Origin: an uncultured Pelagibacteraceae bacterium
GTDB lineage: Bacteria; Pseudomonadota; Alphaproteobacteria; Pelagibacterales; Pelagibacteraceae
Direction: 5' to 3'
Length of the DNA stretch: 59,496 nt
Assembly: GCA_905616445.1 (NCBI GenBank)
Contig: CAJQSV010000016.1
Coordinates: forward strand, 1-59,496
This document shows, piece after piece, positions 36,900-45,921 of the stretch. The number at the start of each line of letters is the position of its first letter. Within the stretch, counting starts at the first letter, position 1. The notes below the pieces were generated by a model. That model made no database searches, was not told where the DNA came from, and was given only the letters and a program-made list of their open reading frames with translations. The position numbers and the translations under genes are program-made.

Positions 36900-36913
36900 C
36901 CCATAAAAACCCA
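36889..36913 (-). promoter_or_regulatory. MraZ operator: three TGGGN boxes with 5-base spacers
   Basis: ACCCA (36889-36893), TCCCA (36899-36903) and ACCCA (36909-36913) repeat with an exact 10-base period. On the minus strand they read TGGGT, TGGGA, TGGGT. In E. coli MraZ binds TGGGN repeats separated by five bases upstream of its own gene, so number, sequence and spacing all agree. They cover positions from about -17 to +8 of the predicted mraZ promoter, which suits a repressor. Confidence 0.7.
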
Positions 36914-36963
36914 AATTAGTCGTTAAATGAAATATTTAAAAGAAAAAGGTGTTTTGAAAAATT

Positions 36964-37428
36964 ATGTTTTTATCAAGTTACGAAAACAAACTAGACAAAA
37001 AAGGAAGAGTTTCTGTGCCTGCTAGCTTTAGATCTCATCTAGGCTCTTTAGGTTATAATGGATTTATAGCTTATCCATCATTTAACCATGAGGCTTTAGA
37101 GGCTTGTTCGCAAGATAGAATAGAAAAACTTTCAAACACGATAGATTCACTAAATCCATTTGAAGAAAAAAGAGATTTTTTTGCAACTTCAGTTTTATCT
37201 GAAAGTGTAAGTTTACAATTTGATAGCGAGGGTAGAGTTTTGATTTCGGAAAAATTATTAAGCCACGCAAAAATAAAAAATAATATTTTATTTATTGGAT
37301 TGGGAAAAACTTTCCAAATATGGGAACCAAAATCTTTTGAAAAGTTCAAAGTAGCAGCAAGAAAAAAAGCGTATCAAAATAGATCTAATTTAAAATGGGA
37401 CAACAATCTAACAGGGGAGAAAAAATGA
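36964..37428 (+). CDS. mraZ: Transcriptional regulator MraZ
   Basis: This AbrB-like ring-forming regulator opens the division and cell wall cluster and in E. coli represses its own promoter. Two DxxxR DNA-binding motifs are seen, DKKGR (residues 11-15) and DSEGR (about 86-90). Length is 154 residues. The stop overlaps the ftsZ ATG (ATGA at 37425-37428). The operator boxes upstream support autoregulation. Confidence 0.95.
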   Translation: MFLSSYENKLDKKGRVSVPASFRSHLGSLGYNGFIAYPSFNHEALEACSQDRIEKLSNTIDSLNPFEEKRDFFATSVLSESVSLQFDSEGRVLISEKLLSHAKIKNNILFIGLGKTFQIWEPKSFEKFKVAARKKAYQNRSNLKWDNNLTGEKK

Positions 37429-38936
37429 CTATAAGAATAGGTGGCGGAGAACTTAAGGAATTAAAACCAAGAATTTTAGTTTTAGGTGTTGGAGGTGCGG
37501 GAGGCAACGCAGTAAATGCCATGATCGAAGGAGGTATGCAAGGAGTAGAATTTGTTGCGGTAAACACCGATGCTCAAGATTTAAAAATGAGCAAAGCCGA
37601 TGCAAGAATTCAAATTGGAACAAATCTTACAAAAGGTTTAGGAGCCGGTGCGAAACATGACATCGGACAAGCTGCTGCCGATGAATCTTTAAATGAAATA
37701 ATTAATTTTTTACAAGGCGCTAATATGGTTTTCATTACTGCTGGTATGGGTGGCGGAACTGGAACTGGAGCTTCAAGCGTAATTGCTAGAGCGGCAAGAG
37801 AGCTTAATATTTTAACTGTCGGTGTAATTACTCTTCCTTTTTCTTATGAAGGACCTAAAAGAATGCGTAGAGCAATTGAAGGAATGAATGAACTAAAAAA
37901 ACATTTAGACACTTCTATAGTTGTTCCAAATCAAAATCTTTTTAAGGTTGCAAGTGAAACAACGACATTTGAAGATTCATTTCATTTATCTAACGATGTT
38001 TTAAATCATGGCGTTCAAAGCATTACCGACCTTATGGTGAAACCAGGAATTATAAATTTAGATTTTGCTGACGTTGAAACTGTTATGAGTTCAATGGGCA
38101 AAGCTATGATGGGAACTGGAGAAGCAGAAGGAGAAAACAGAGCTTTAACCGCAACTGATTTGGCTTTAAACAATCCTTTGATAGATGATTATTCTCTTAA
38201 AGGTGCCAAAGGTTTGCTAGTAAATATAACTGGAGGAAAAGACATAACACTTTTTGAGGTAGACCAGGCCGTAAATAAAATAAGAGCTGAAGTTGATCCA
38301 GAAGCCGAGCTTATATTTGGAGCTATTAAAGATGAGTCTCTTAACGGAAAAATGAGAGTGTCTATAGTTGCCACAGCTTTAGACGGTCAAGTTGCTAGTA
38401 CGAATGGAGTGGTAAATATGGTTAGTCGTATCCAAAATAGAAATAGCGGTTATTCAGAAGGATTATTCTCTACAAGAGGGAATGTAATTCCTAATAATTC
38501 TTATAATACCTCAATTGGCGCCACCGCTTTAAAACTAGATGAACAACATGAAGTAAACTCCGAACAACAGCATTCCTTAATTGTTGAACAGAAAACTACA
38601 GTTGAGCAGGAAATTGCAGTTGAAAACGGAACAACATCATTGAATCTAAACGAAACAAACGAAGAAGTTTTTTCTGAAAACATCGATCCGATTGCGGCGG
38701 AGGAGAGTTTATTTGAATTTGATTCTATAGAACAGATCTCTTCAACAAATGATACTGCGTTAGCTTTAGAAGAAGAATATACGCCAAAGCTTTTTTCCGA
38801 AATAACCGCTGAAAGCTTAGAGAGTAATTCTTTAGAAACCGAAGAACACAAACTTTTTGATCAAGAAAACAATCAAGAAAACAATCAAGAAGATGATTTT
38901 GAAATTCCCGCATTCTTGAGAAGACAAAAGTTTTAA
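37425..38936 (+). CDS. ftsZ: Cell division protein FtsZ
   Basis: This tubulin-like GTPase forms the division ring. The glycine-rich loop [10 protein letters not shown] is at 21-30 and the tubulin signature GMGGGTGTG at about 107-115. A long Glu/Ser-rich linker (about 330-490, with a repeated [10 protein letters not shown] stretch) leads to the C-terminal peptide [11 protein letters not shown] that binds FtsA and other partners. I chose ATG 37425 (503 residues), which overlaps the mraZ stop and has the Shine-Dalgarno AGGGGAGA. The position directly behind mraZ is unusual: in most alphaproteobacteria ftsZ follows ftsA. Confidence 0.97.
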   Translation: MTIRIGGGELKELKPRILVLGVGGAGGNAVNAMIEGGMQGVEFVAVNTDAQDLKMSKADARIQIGTNLTKGLGAGAKHDIGQAAADESLNEIINFLQGANMVFITAGMGGGTGTGASSVIARAARELNILTVGVITLPFSYEGPKRMRRAIEGMNELKKHLDTSIVVPNQNLFKVASETTTFEDSFHLSNDVLNHGVQSITDLMVKPGIINLDFADVETVMSSMGKAMMGTGEAEGENRALTATDLALNNPLIDDYSLKGAKGLLVNITGGKDITLFEVDQAVNKIRAEVDPEAELIFGAIKDESLNGKMRVSIVATALDGQVASTNGVVNMVSRIQNRNSGYSEGLFSTRGNVIPNNSYNTSIGATALKLDEQHEVNSEQQHSLIVEQKTTVEQEIAVENGTTSLNLNETNEEVFSENIDPIAAEESLFEFDSIEQISSTNDTALALEEEYTPKLFSEITAESLESNSLETEEHKLFDQENNQENNQEDDFEIPAFLRRQKF

Positions 38937-38954
38937 TGAAAAGAAAAAAAAAAT

Positions 38955-39974
38955 ATGAATATTTCTACCCCATTACTGGAAAAAAAACATTTTCCAGTAA
39001 TGTTAGATGAAGTTATTCAAATATGCAATTCATCTAAAAAAAATCAATTGGTTGTAGATTGTACATTTGGTGGTGGTGGCTACTCAAAAGAATTATTAAA
39101 ATTTCCAAATATAAAAGTAGTAGCTCTTGATAGAGACAAATCTGCAATTGAACGAGCAAAAGCGTTAAAAGTAAAACAGCCAAAGCAATTTACATTTTAT
39201 AACGAAAAATTTAGTAATTTAGACAAAATTATGAATACAGAAACTAAAGCAGATATAATTATTTTCGATTTAGGCCTGTCTACTCTTCAACTTCAAGATT
39301 ACAGCAGAGGTTTTTCTTTTAAAGCTAATGATAAGATTGATATGCAAATGGGACTTTCAGATATATCCGCAGAAGAAGTAATAAATACATTAGATGAGAA
39401 AAATCTTGGTTTAGTAATTAAAATTCTTGGAGAAGAGCAGGAAGCTAATAGAATTGTAAAAAATATAATTAAAGCAAGACAAGTTAAAAAAATTGATACA
39501 GTTACCGAATTAGTAAAAATTATAGAATCAAGTAAAAAAAAAAATTATAATAAAAGAATTAATGTTTGTACTAAAACTTTTCAGGCTCTAAGAATATTTG
39601 TAAACAAAGAAACTTCAGAATTAATAGAAGGCTTAATTAAAGCAACTCAGTTTATTAAACCGGGAGGAAAAATAATTATTATAAGTTTTCACTCAATCGA
39701 GGATAAAATTGTTAAATATTATTTTACTAATCATTCTTCAAACAAATCTAACCCCTCAAGATATATGCCTAGTCTAAGCAATCAAAAAAATTCATTTTTT
39801 GAAAAATATAAAAATAATTTTTTAACACCAAGTCCAAGGGAATTAATTAAAAACCGAGCTTCTAGGTCTGCCAAACTAAGATATGCAACTCGAACAGAAC
39901 AAGAATTTAATTACCCAAAAGAATTTAAGGAAAAATTTAGAAGGTACACAGATGTCGAAAATGTTAATGTTTAA
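38955..39974 (+). CDS. rsmH: 16S rRNA (cytosine(1402)-N(4))-methyltransferase
   Basis: It methylates C1402 of 16S rRNA. The SAM-binding motif VVDCTFGGGGYSKELL is near residue 35, and FDLGLSTLQLQDYSRGFSF and the late IISFHSIEDKIVK segments are typical of RsmH/MraW. Length is 339 residues. The 3' end overlaps the ftsL-like gene by 23 bases. An A11 run lies within the gene near 39534-39544. Confidence 0.95.
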   Translation: MNISTPLLEKKHFPVMLDEVIQICNSSKKNQLVVDCTFGGGGYSKELLKFPNIKVVALDRDKSAIERAKALKVKQPKQFTFYNEKFSNLDKIMNTETKADIIIFDLGLSTLQLQDYSRGFSFKANDKIDMQMGLSDISAEEVINTLDEKNLGLVIKILGEEQEANRIVKNIIKARQVKKIDTVTELVKIIESSKKKNYNKRINVCTKTFQALRIFVNKETSELIEGLIKATQFIKPGGKIIIISFHSIEDKIVKYYFTNHSSNKSNPSRYMPSLSNQKNSFFEKYKNNFLTPSPRELIKNRASRSAKLRYATRTEQEFNYPKEFKEKFRRYTDVENVNV

Positions 39975-40281
39975 TAGAAAAAAAATAATTATATGTTCAA
40001 TCTACATTTCATTTTTTATTGCTATACCTATTATAAAAAACAAAACAAGATTAATAGAAAAAAAAACTCATATTCACAAAAGCCAGATATCATTTTTAGA
40101 AAAAAATTTATTAGAAGCTAATTTGGAATTTCAGTATTTAACCTCTCCACAGATTTTAACTAAAAAGGTCAATGAAAATATAGATACTGAGTATAATAAT
40201 TTAACTAAGTCCCAAATCTATTTAACCTTCGAAGATTACGTTTCTAAAAAAATAAATAAAGCTTTAGTTTATGATAAGTAA
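39952..40281 (+). CDS. ftsL: FtsL-like division protein
   Basis: This small bitopic protein has 109 residues: a short basic N-terminus, one transmembrane helix (about 12-28), then a helical region with leucine spacing suited to a coiled coil. Sequence identity to known FtsL is not visible to me. The call rests on size, topology and position between rsmH and ftsI, which is where ftsL lies in other bacteria. I chose ATG 39952 since longer starts run into rsmH without any hydrophobic purpose. Confidence 0.7.
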   Translation: MSKMLMFNRKKIIICSIYISFFIAIPIIKNKTRLIEKKTHIHKSQISFLEKNLLEANLEFQYLTSPQILTKKVNENIDTEYNNLTKSQIYLTFEDYVSKKINKALVYDK

Positions 40282-42004
40282 AAACAGTAAAAATTTCATT
40301 CATCAAAATCAAAAATCTTTTTTCTTTGATGATTTTCTTGAAACCAGTAAAAAACAAAAAAAGACACATAAATCAGAAATTTCAGAAGATAGGCTTTATG
40401 TTTTATTTTCTGTTTTTTTTTCTTTAATACTTATTTTTTCAATTTCTATTTTTTCTATTTCAATTCAACGATCTAATTTTGAAGAATATAAAAAAGTTGA
40501 TCAAAATTCTTTATTTCTTAGAAGAAATATAGTGGATAGAAAAGGTCAATTAATTGCAACTAATATAAATTCTTACCATGCGGGTATAAAGCCAAATCTG
40601 ATTAAGAATAAAAAAAATTTTATTCTAAACATTAAATTAAATTTTCCTGAAATTTCCCTACCAAAATTAAAAAAAAATTTACTAAATAAAAAATATTTTT
40701 ATTTAAAGAAAAGATTAACCGAGGATGAAAGCAATAAATTACGAGCTTTTGGTGAAAAGGGAATTATTTTTGAACCCTATCAAGGCAGAGTGTACCCCCA
40801 CGGACAACTTTTTAGTCATGTACTTGGTCAGACAGACGATGATAATTATGGAATTTCTGGAATAGAAAAATTTTTGGACGAAGAGATACAAAATAATGAA
40901 AAAATAAATGATCCTTTGTTTTTAACACTAGATACAAATGTGCAGTTTTTAATAAAGACTGAATTAAAAAAAGCCATGCAAGATTTTAAAGCAAATAATG
41001 CAGGCGGGTTGTTAATGGATGTTAATAGTGGTGAGATATTATCATTAGTTTCTTTACCGGATTATAATTTGAACATACGAAATGACATTTCTGATCCCAA
41101 ATACATGAACCAAATTACAAAAGCAGTTTATGAACTTGGCTCTGTATTTAAAACTTTCACACTTGCATTGGCTATTGAAGAAAATATTTTGACACCAGAA
41201 ACAATGATTCACAACATTGCAAAAAAAATTCAATGTTCTATCTATCCAATAACCGACATTCATGAATTTCCTAAAAGCATGTCAGCAGAAGATATACTAA
41301 TAAGATCTTCTAATATTGGAACTTTAATGATTGCCAGAAAAATTGGCGAAGAAAAACTAAAAAAATTTATTGAAAATTTAGGACTTTTAAAATTTTCAGA
41401 CATTGAGTTAGAAGAAGTTGGAATGCCTTTCAAATTTAAATGGGAAAAATGTAAATTAGAAACAGTATCTTACGGTCATGGAATCGGCACCACAGCTTTG
41501 CAGGCTGCTGTTGCATACGCCTCCATAACTAATGGTGGCTATATAATTAAACCAACTTTAGAATTAAAAAAAAATTTTGATAAGAAAATTCGCAAATCTA
41601 TTATTTCTAATAGTACAAGCAATAAAATAAACAAAATTTTAAGAAAAGTAGTAGATGATAAAGAAGGCACGGCCAGTTATGCAAACATCGAAGGTTATTA
41701 CGTTGGTGGAAAAACAGGTACCGCTAAAGACTACAAAGATAAAAAAAAAAATATAAATACGTTCATTTCTATATTTCCATCTAACAAACCAAAATATGTA
41801 CTCCTAGTTATTTTAGACGACCCTAAAGGTGCGCCACATATTTCTTATAAGCACAAAGGTTTAGTAAGGAAAAATATTCAAAGAACTGAAGCTGGCTGGA
41901 ATTCTGTTTATGTGGCGGGCAAAATAATAGAGAAGATTGGACCTATTTTAGCCATAAACAACGACGAGGCTTACAATACTCATGTTGTTAAAAAAAATAA
42001 TTAA
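40271..42004 (+). CDS. ftsI: Peptidoglycan transpeptidase FtsI (PBP3)
   Basis: This is the septal class B penicillin-binding protein. One transmembrane helix (about 45-65) follows a charged cytoplasmic N-terminus, then the PBP dimer domain and the transpeptidase domain with SVFK (active Ser), SSN and KTGTA motifs in order. Length is 577 residues. It overlaps ftsL by 11 bases and the murEF frame by 23 bases. Confidence 0.95.
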   Translation: MISKNSKNFIHQNQKSFFFDDFLETSKKQKKTHKSEISEDRLYVLFSVFFSLILIFSISIFSISIQRSNFEEYKKVDQNSLFLRRNIVDRKGQLIATNINSYHAGIKPNLIKNKKNFILNIKLNFPEISLPKLKKNLLNKKYFYLKKRLTEDESNKLRAFGEKGIIFEPYQGRVYPHGQLFSHVLGQTDDDNYGISGIEKFLDEEIQNNEKINDPLFLTLDTNVQFLIKTELKKAMQDFKANNAGGLLMDVNSGEILSLVSLPDYNLNIRNDISDPKYMNQITKAVYELGSVFKTFTLALAIEENILTPETMIHNIAKKIQCSIYPITDIHEFPKSMSAEDILIRSSNIGTLMIARKIGEEKLKKFIENLGLLKFSDIELEEVGMPFKFKWEKCKLETVSYGHGIGTTALQAAVAYASITNGGYIIKPTLELKKNFDKKIRKSIISNSTSNKINKILRKVVDDKEGTASYANIEGYYVGGKTGTAKDYKDKKKNINTFISIFPSNKPKYVLLVILDDPKGAPHISYKHKGLVRKNIQRTEAGWNSVYVAGKIIEKIGPILAINNDEAYNTHVVKKNN

Positions 42005-44843
42005 AAATTTTCCAATAAAAATTTCAAATATTAATATTGAAGGACTGTCTTTAGATAGCAGGAAAATAAAAAAAAATTATTTATTTTTTGCTGTTCGAGG
42101 CACAGAATCAAATGGAGAAAACTATATTTTGGACGCAATCAATAAAGGCGCAAAAGCAATCGTCTGCAGCCTAAGTTGTAAAATAAAAAACAATAAAGTT
42201 CCAATTATTAAAGTTAAAAGTATCTCTGAAGTTCTTGCTTACGCTTGTAAAACATTTTATCATGAAAAACCTAGTAATATTATTGCTGTAACAGGAACTA
42301 ATGGAAAGAGTTCAGTTGCCGAATTTTATCATCAAATCCTCACTTTGCAAAAAATTCCAGCTGCCTCTATTGGAACTTTAGGAATTAAAATTAAAAATAA
42401 AATAAAAAAAACTAACCTAACAACGTTAGACACTATCTCTCTTCATCAAGAGTTATCAAAAATTAAGAAACTTGGAATTAACAACGTAATACTAGAAGCT
42501 TCGAGCCACGGTTTGTTGCAAGGCAGACTTAATGGAATAGATTTTAAAACTGCAATTTTCACCAATTTTTCGCAAGACCATTTGGATTACCACAAAAACT
42601 TGAAAAATTACTTAGGAGCTAAATTAATCTTATTTTCTAAATTATTAAAAGAAAATCGTAATATTGTAACTGATAATAAGATTAAAGAATTTCCAAAGTT
42701 AAGGTTAATAGCAAAAAATAGAAAATTAAATTTATTTACCATAGGTAAAGAAAATTCTACTATTAAAATAAATTTACTTATAAGCAAAAATAATTTTCAA
42801 CAATTATCTTTTAATTATAATAATAAAAAATTTACAATAAAAGTTCCGTTAATTGGTTTTTTTCAAATCAAAAATTTATTGATGGCTATTCTTGCGGCTA
42901 AAATTTCAGGCTTAAATATGAATACAATTCTAAAAAATATTAAAAAAATAAAAGAAGTTAATGGTCGACTTCAATTAATTAGAACATTACCAAATAAGGC
43001 AAAAATTTTTATTGATTATGCTCATACGCCGGATGCTCTTGAAACATCTCTTAAGACAATAAAAAAACACTATAATATTAATCCAGACGTTGTATTCGGT
43101 TGCGGAGGTGAAAGGGATAAGAAAAAGAGAGCCATCATGGCAAAAGTTTGTGAAAAACACGCGAAAAAAATTTATATAACGGACGATAACCCAAGAAATG
43201 AAAATCCTAAATTAATTAGACAAATGATTATTTCTGGGTTCAAAAAAATGAAAGACGTTCAAAACATACCTTTGAGGCAAAAAGCAATTATACAAGCTGT
43301 AATTAACTCTAAACCAAATGGAATTATTCTTGTAGCGGGAAAAGGGCATGAAACTACTCAAATATATAAAAACAAAACATTAGACTCTTCAGATAAAACA
43401 ATAATCAAAAAAATTAATATTAAGCACCTTAAATATAGCAAAAATAACTACAACCAAATTTTAAATGCTGAGATTATGTACAAATTAATAAAAAAAAAAA
43501 ACATAAAGTTTGAAGGCGTTTTAATTAATTCCAAAAAGATCAAAAAAGAAAATCTCTTCATTGCAATAAAAGGAAAAAAGCATGACGGGCATACTTTCGT
43601 AAAAGAAGCATTAAAAAACAAAGCAAATTTTTGTGTTGTTAGAAAAAATATAAAAAATATAAAAAATATAAATCAAAATAAATTGATTAAATGTAGCAAT
43701 ACAATTAATTTTTTAAATCAATTAGCTGCAAAAAAAAGAGAATTCTCAAAAGCAAAAATAATTGCCGTAACCGGTAGCTCAGGCAAGACCACATTTAAAA
43801 CTTTACTTGGTAATTTATTAGCTAATTACGGAAAAACTTATTTTTCAAAGAAATCTTACAACAACCATTTTGGAGTACCTTTAAGTTTGTGTAATTTAGA
43901 GAATGATCATGAATATGGAGTTTTTGAAATTGGTATGAACAAATCTGGCGAAATCCGAAAACTTTCTAATTTAGTTAAACCCGACATAGTAGTAATCACT
44001 AACATTGGAGAAGCCCATATAGAAAATTTTCATAATTTAAACGGTATTGCAAAAGCAAAAGCAGAAATTATTGAAAATATAAATAGAGATGGTTTCTTAA
44101 TTCTCAATAAAGATGACAGGTATTTTAAGTTTCTTTCAAAAATTGCAAAAAAAAGAAAAATTAAAATTTTATCTTTTGGAATGTCAAAAAAATCTGACGC
44201 TACACTTGTTGCAAAAAAACCTTTTAAAAATCATTTCTTGCTTCATTTTAAAGTTTTAAATAAAAACGTGTTTTTTAAAGTTAAAAACATTAACTCTTCA
44301 ACTATACTTAATATATTATCTAGTTTATTAGTTTTTTCTATTTTAAATCTAGATTTATCAAAGATAGAAAATTTAATCTATCTTTTTCAATCAGTTGAAG
44401 GCAGAGGAAAAGCACACATTGTATCAAGGTATAAAAAAAAATTTCATTTTATCGATGAAAGTTATAATGCAAATCCCTCTTCGGTAAAAAATGCAATCTA
44501 CAATTTTTCCAATATAAAAAAAAATAATTCAAAAAAATATTTATTGCTTGGAGACATGCTAGAATTAGGAAAAAAATCAGACACTTATCATAAAAATTTA
44601 TCACATTTTATCAATGAAAGTGATATTGATCAGTTGTTCATATATGGGAAAAATGCATTTAAAACTTATCAAAAAACTTATAAAGCTAAACAAGGAAACA
44701 TTTTACAAAACATAAATGATTTCGATGAAGTTTTTTCTGGCTTAATAAAAAAAAATGATTATTTGATGATTAAAGGTTCAAATGCTACAGGGTTAAATAA
44801 TTTATCTAAAATAATTATTGCTGGAGACAAACATGCTTTATAG
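41982..44843 (+). CDS. murE/murF: MurE-MurF fusion: two Mur ligases in one protein
   Basis: One 953-residue frame holds two full Mur ligases. The first (about 1-480) is MurE: LSLDSRKI at 23-30, ATP loop TGTNGKSS at 104-111, and the DNPR motif at 402-405 that marks meso-diaminopimelate addition. The second (about 495-953) is MurF: LINSKKIKKENLFIAIKG, then ATP loop TGSSGKTT at 597-604 and DESYNANPSS. The link (480-495) is short. The product would add meso-DAP and then D-Ala-D-Ala to UDP-MurNAc-dipeptide. No stop or start signal splits the two halves. Similar fusions are known in some other proteobacteria such as Bordetella. Confidence 0.93.
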   Translation: MLLKKIIKNFPIKISNINIEGLSLDSRKIKKNYLFFAVRGTESNGENYILDAINKGAKAIVCSLSCKIKNNKVPIIKVKSISEVLAYACKTFYHEKPSNIIAVTGTNGKSSVAEFYHQILTLQKIPAASIGTLGIKIKNKIKKTNLTTLDTISLHQELSKIKKLGINNVILEASSHGLLQGRLNGIDFKTAIFTNFSQDHLDYHKNLKNYLGAKLILFSKLLKENRNIVTDNKIKEFPKLRLIAKNRKLNLFTIGKENSTIKINLLISKNNFQQLSFNYNNKKFTIKVPLIGFFQIKNLLMAILAAKISGLNMNTILKNIKKIKEVNGRLQLIRTLPNKAKIFIDYAHTPDALETSLKTIKKHYNINPDVVFGCGGERDKKKRAIMAKVCEKHAKKIYITDDNPRNENPKLIRQMIISGFKKMKDVQNIPLRQKAIIQAVINSKPNGIILVAGKGHETTQIYKNKTLDSSDKTIIKKINIKHLKYSKNNYNQILNAEIMYKLIKKKNIKFEGVLINSKKIKKENLFIAIKGKKHDGHTFVKEALKNKANFCVVRKNIKNIKNINQNKLIKCSNTINFLNQLAAKKREFSKAKIIAVTGSSGKTTFKTLLGNLLANYGKTYFSKKSYNNHFGVPLSLCNLENDHEYGVFEIGMNKSGEIRKLSNLVKPDIVVITNIGEAHIENFHNLNGIAKAKAEIIENINRDGFLILNKDDRYFKFLSKIAKKRKIKILSFGMSKKSDATLVAKKPFKNHFLLHFKVLNKNVFFKVKNINSSTILNILSSLLVFSILNLDLSKIENLIYLFQSVEGRGKAHIVSRYKKKFHFIDESYNANPSSVKNAIYNFSNIKKNNSKKYLLLGDMLELGKKSDTYHKNLSHFINESDIDQLFIYGKNAFKTYQKTYKAKQGNILQNINDFDEVFSGLIKKNDYLMIKGSNATGLNNLSKIIIAGDKHAL

Positions 44844-45918
44844 TTTTTTTACATCGCTAATAGAAAATTATTCTTTTTTAAATGTTTTTAAATATATAAC
44901 AGTTAGAATAGCCCTATCCGTTGTTACTTCTTTTATAATTGTTTTTTTAATTGGAGAACCCTTAATAAAGATATTTAAACGTAAACAAATATCAGGACCT
45001 ATCCGTCAGGATGGGCCTATCGATCATATTATTAAAAAATCAGGCACACCGACTATGGGAGGTTTAATTATTATACTTGGTATATTTTTAGGAACTATTT
45101 TGTGGGCAGATTTAAAAAATATATACATTTTAACAGTAATTTTTGTTTCTTTAAGTTTAGGACTACTAGGATTTATCGATGATTTATTAAAAATTAAACT
45201 TAAAAACTCAAGAGGATTAAACTCAAAATTAAAATTTTTAGGACAAATTTTTATTACATTATTAGCTATTTTTATTTTATCTAGGTATTCTGATCATCAA
45301 TATTTAAATAATTTATACTTTCCTTTTTTTAAAAATATTGTTTTACCAATGGGTATATTTTTTATACCTTTTACACTTTTAGTAATCGTTGGTTCATCTA
45401 ACGCAGTTAATCTAACCGATGGATTAGACGGCTTAGCAACTGTACCCGTCATGCTAGTGGCTTTATCCTTTACCTTAATAAGTTATATTGTTGGTAATGC
45501 AATATTTGCTGAGTATTTAAAAATTCCTTATATAGCCAATGCAGGAGAACTAAGTATTTTCTGCGGAGCTATCTTTGGATCTTGTTTGGGCTTTCTTTGG
45601 TATAACGCACCGCCGGCTAAGATATTTATGGGAGATACGGGGTCTCTATCTTTGGGGGGATCATTAGCTGCGGTTGCAATTATAGTTAAGCATGAAATTG
45701 TTCTTGCAATTATAGGAGGTCTTTTTGTTCTTGAAACACTATCTGTTATTATACAAGTTGTGTCATTTAAATTAACTGGTAAGCGAGTTTTTAGAATGGC
45801 TCCAATACATCATCATTTTGAAAAAAAAGGTTGGCCAGAATCTACGGTGGTAATAAGATTTTGGATTATAGCAATTATTTTAGCATTAGTTGGTTTAGCT
45901 ACATTAAAATTAAGATAA
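44833..45918 (+). CDS. mraY: Phospho-N-acetylmuramoyl-pentapeptide transferase
   Basis: This inner-membrane enzyme loads phospho-MurNAc-pentapeptide on undecaprenyl phosphate to make lipid I. Ten or so hydrophobic segments, FIDDLLKI, NLTDGLDGLA and HHHFEKKGWPE are the family landmarks. I chose ATG 44833 (MLYSFFTSLIENY, 361 residues), overlapping murEF by 11 bases. Confidence 0.96.
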   Translation: MLYSFFTSLIENYSFLNVFKYITVRIALSVVTSFIIVFLIGEPLIKIFKRKQISGPIRQDGPIDHIIKKSGTPTMGGLIIILGIFLGTILWADLKNIYILTVIFVSLSLGLLGFIDDLLKIKLKNSRGLNSKLKFLGQIFITLLAIFILSRYSDHQYLNNLYFPFFKNIVLPMGIFFIPFTLLVIVGSSNAVNLTDGLDGLATVPVMLVALSFTLISYIVGNAIFAEYLKIPYIANAGELSIFCGAIFGSCLGFLWYNAPPAKIFMGDTGSLSLGGSLAAVAIIVKHEIVLAIIGGLFVLETLSVIIQVVSFKLTGKRVFRMAPIHHHFEKKGWPESTVVIRFWIIAIILALVGLATLKLR

Positions 45919-45921
45919 TTA

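Noticed and set aside
36798-36963. Search for a further small RNA or gene between rnpB and mraZ
   Set aside because: Apart from the mraZ promoter and boxes I see no reading frame or stable fold in this stretch.
38501-38851. 116-codon frame antisense to ftsZ
   Set aside because: It mirrors the Glu/Ser/Thr-rich ftsZ linker, has a biased Ser-rich composition, no start signal and no family look.
43640-43680. Short tandem repeat of an A/T-rich unit in the murEF frame (NIKNIKNIN)
   Set aside because: Three short units in a lysine/asparagine-rich segment; low complexity and not a CRISPR or VNTR of note.
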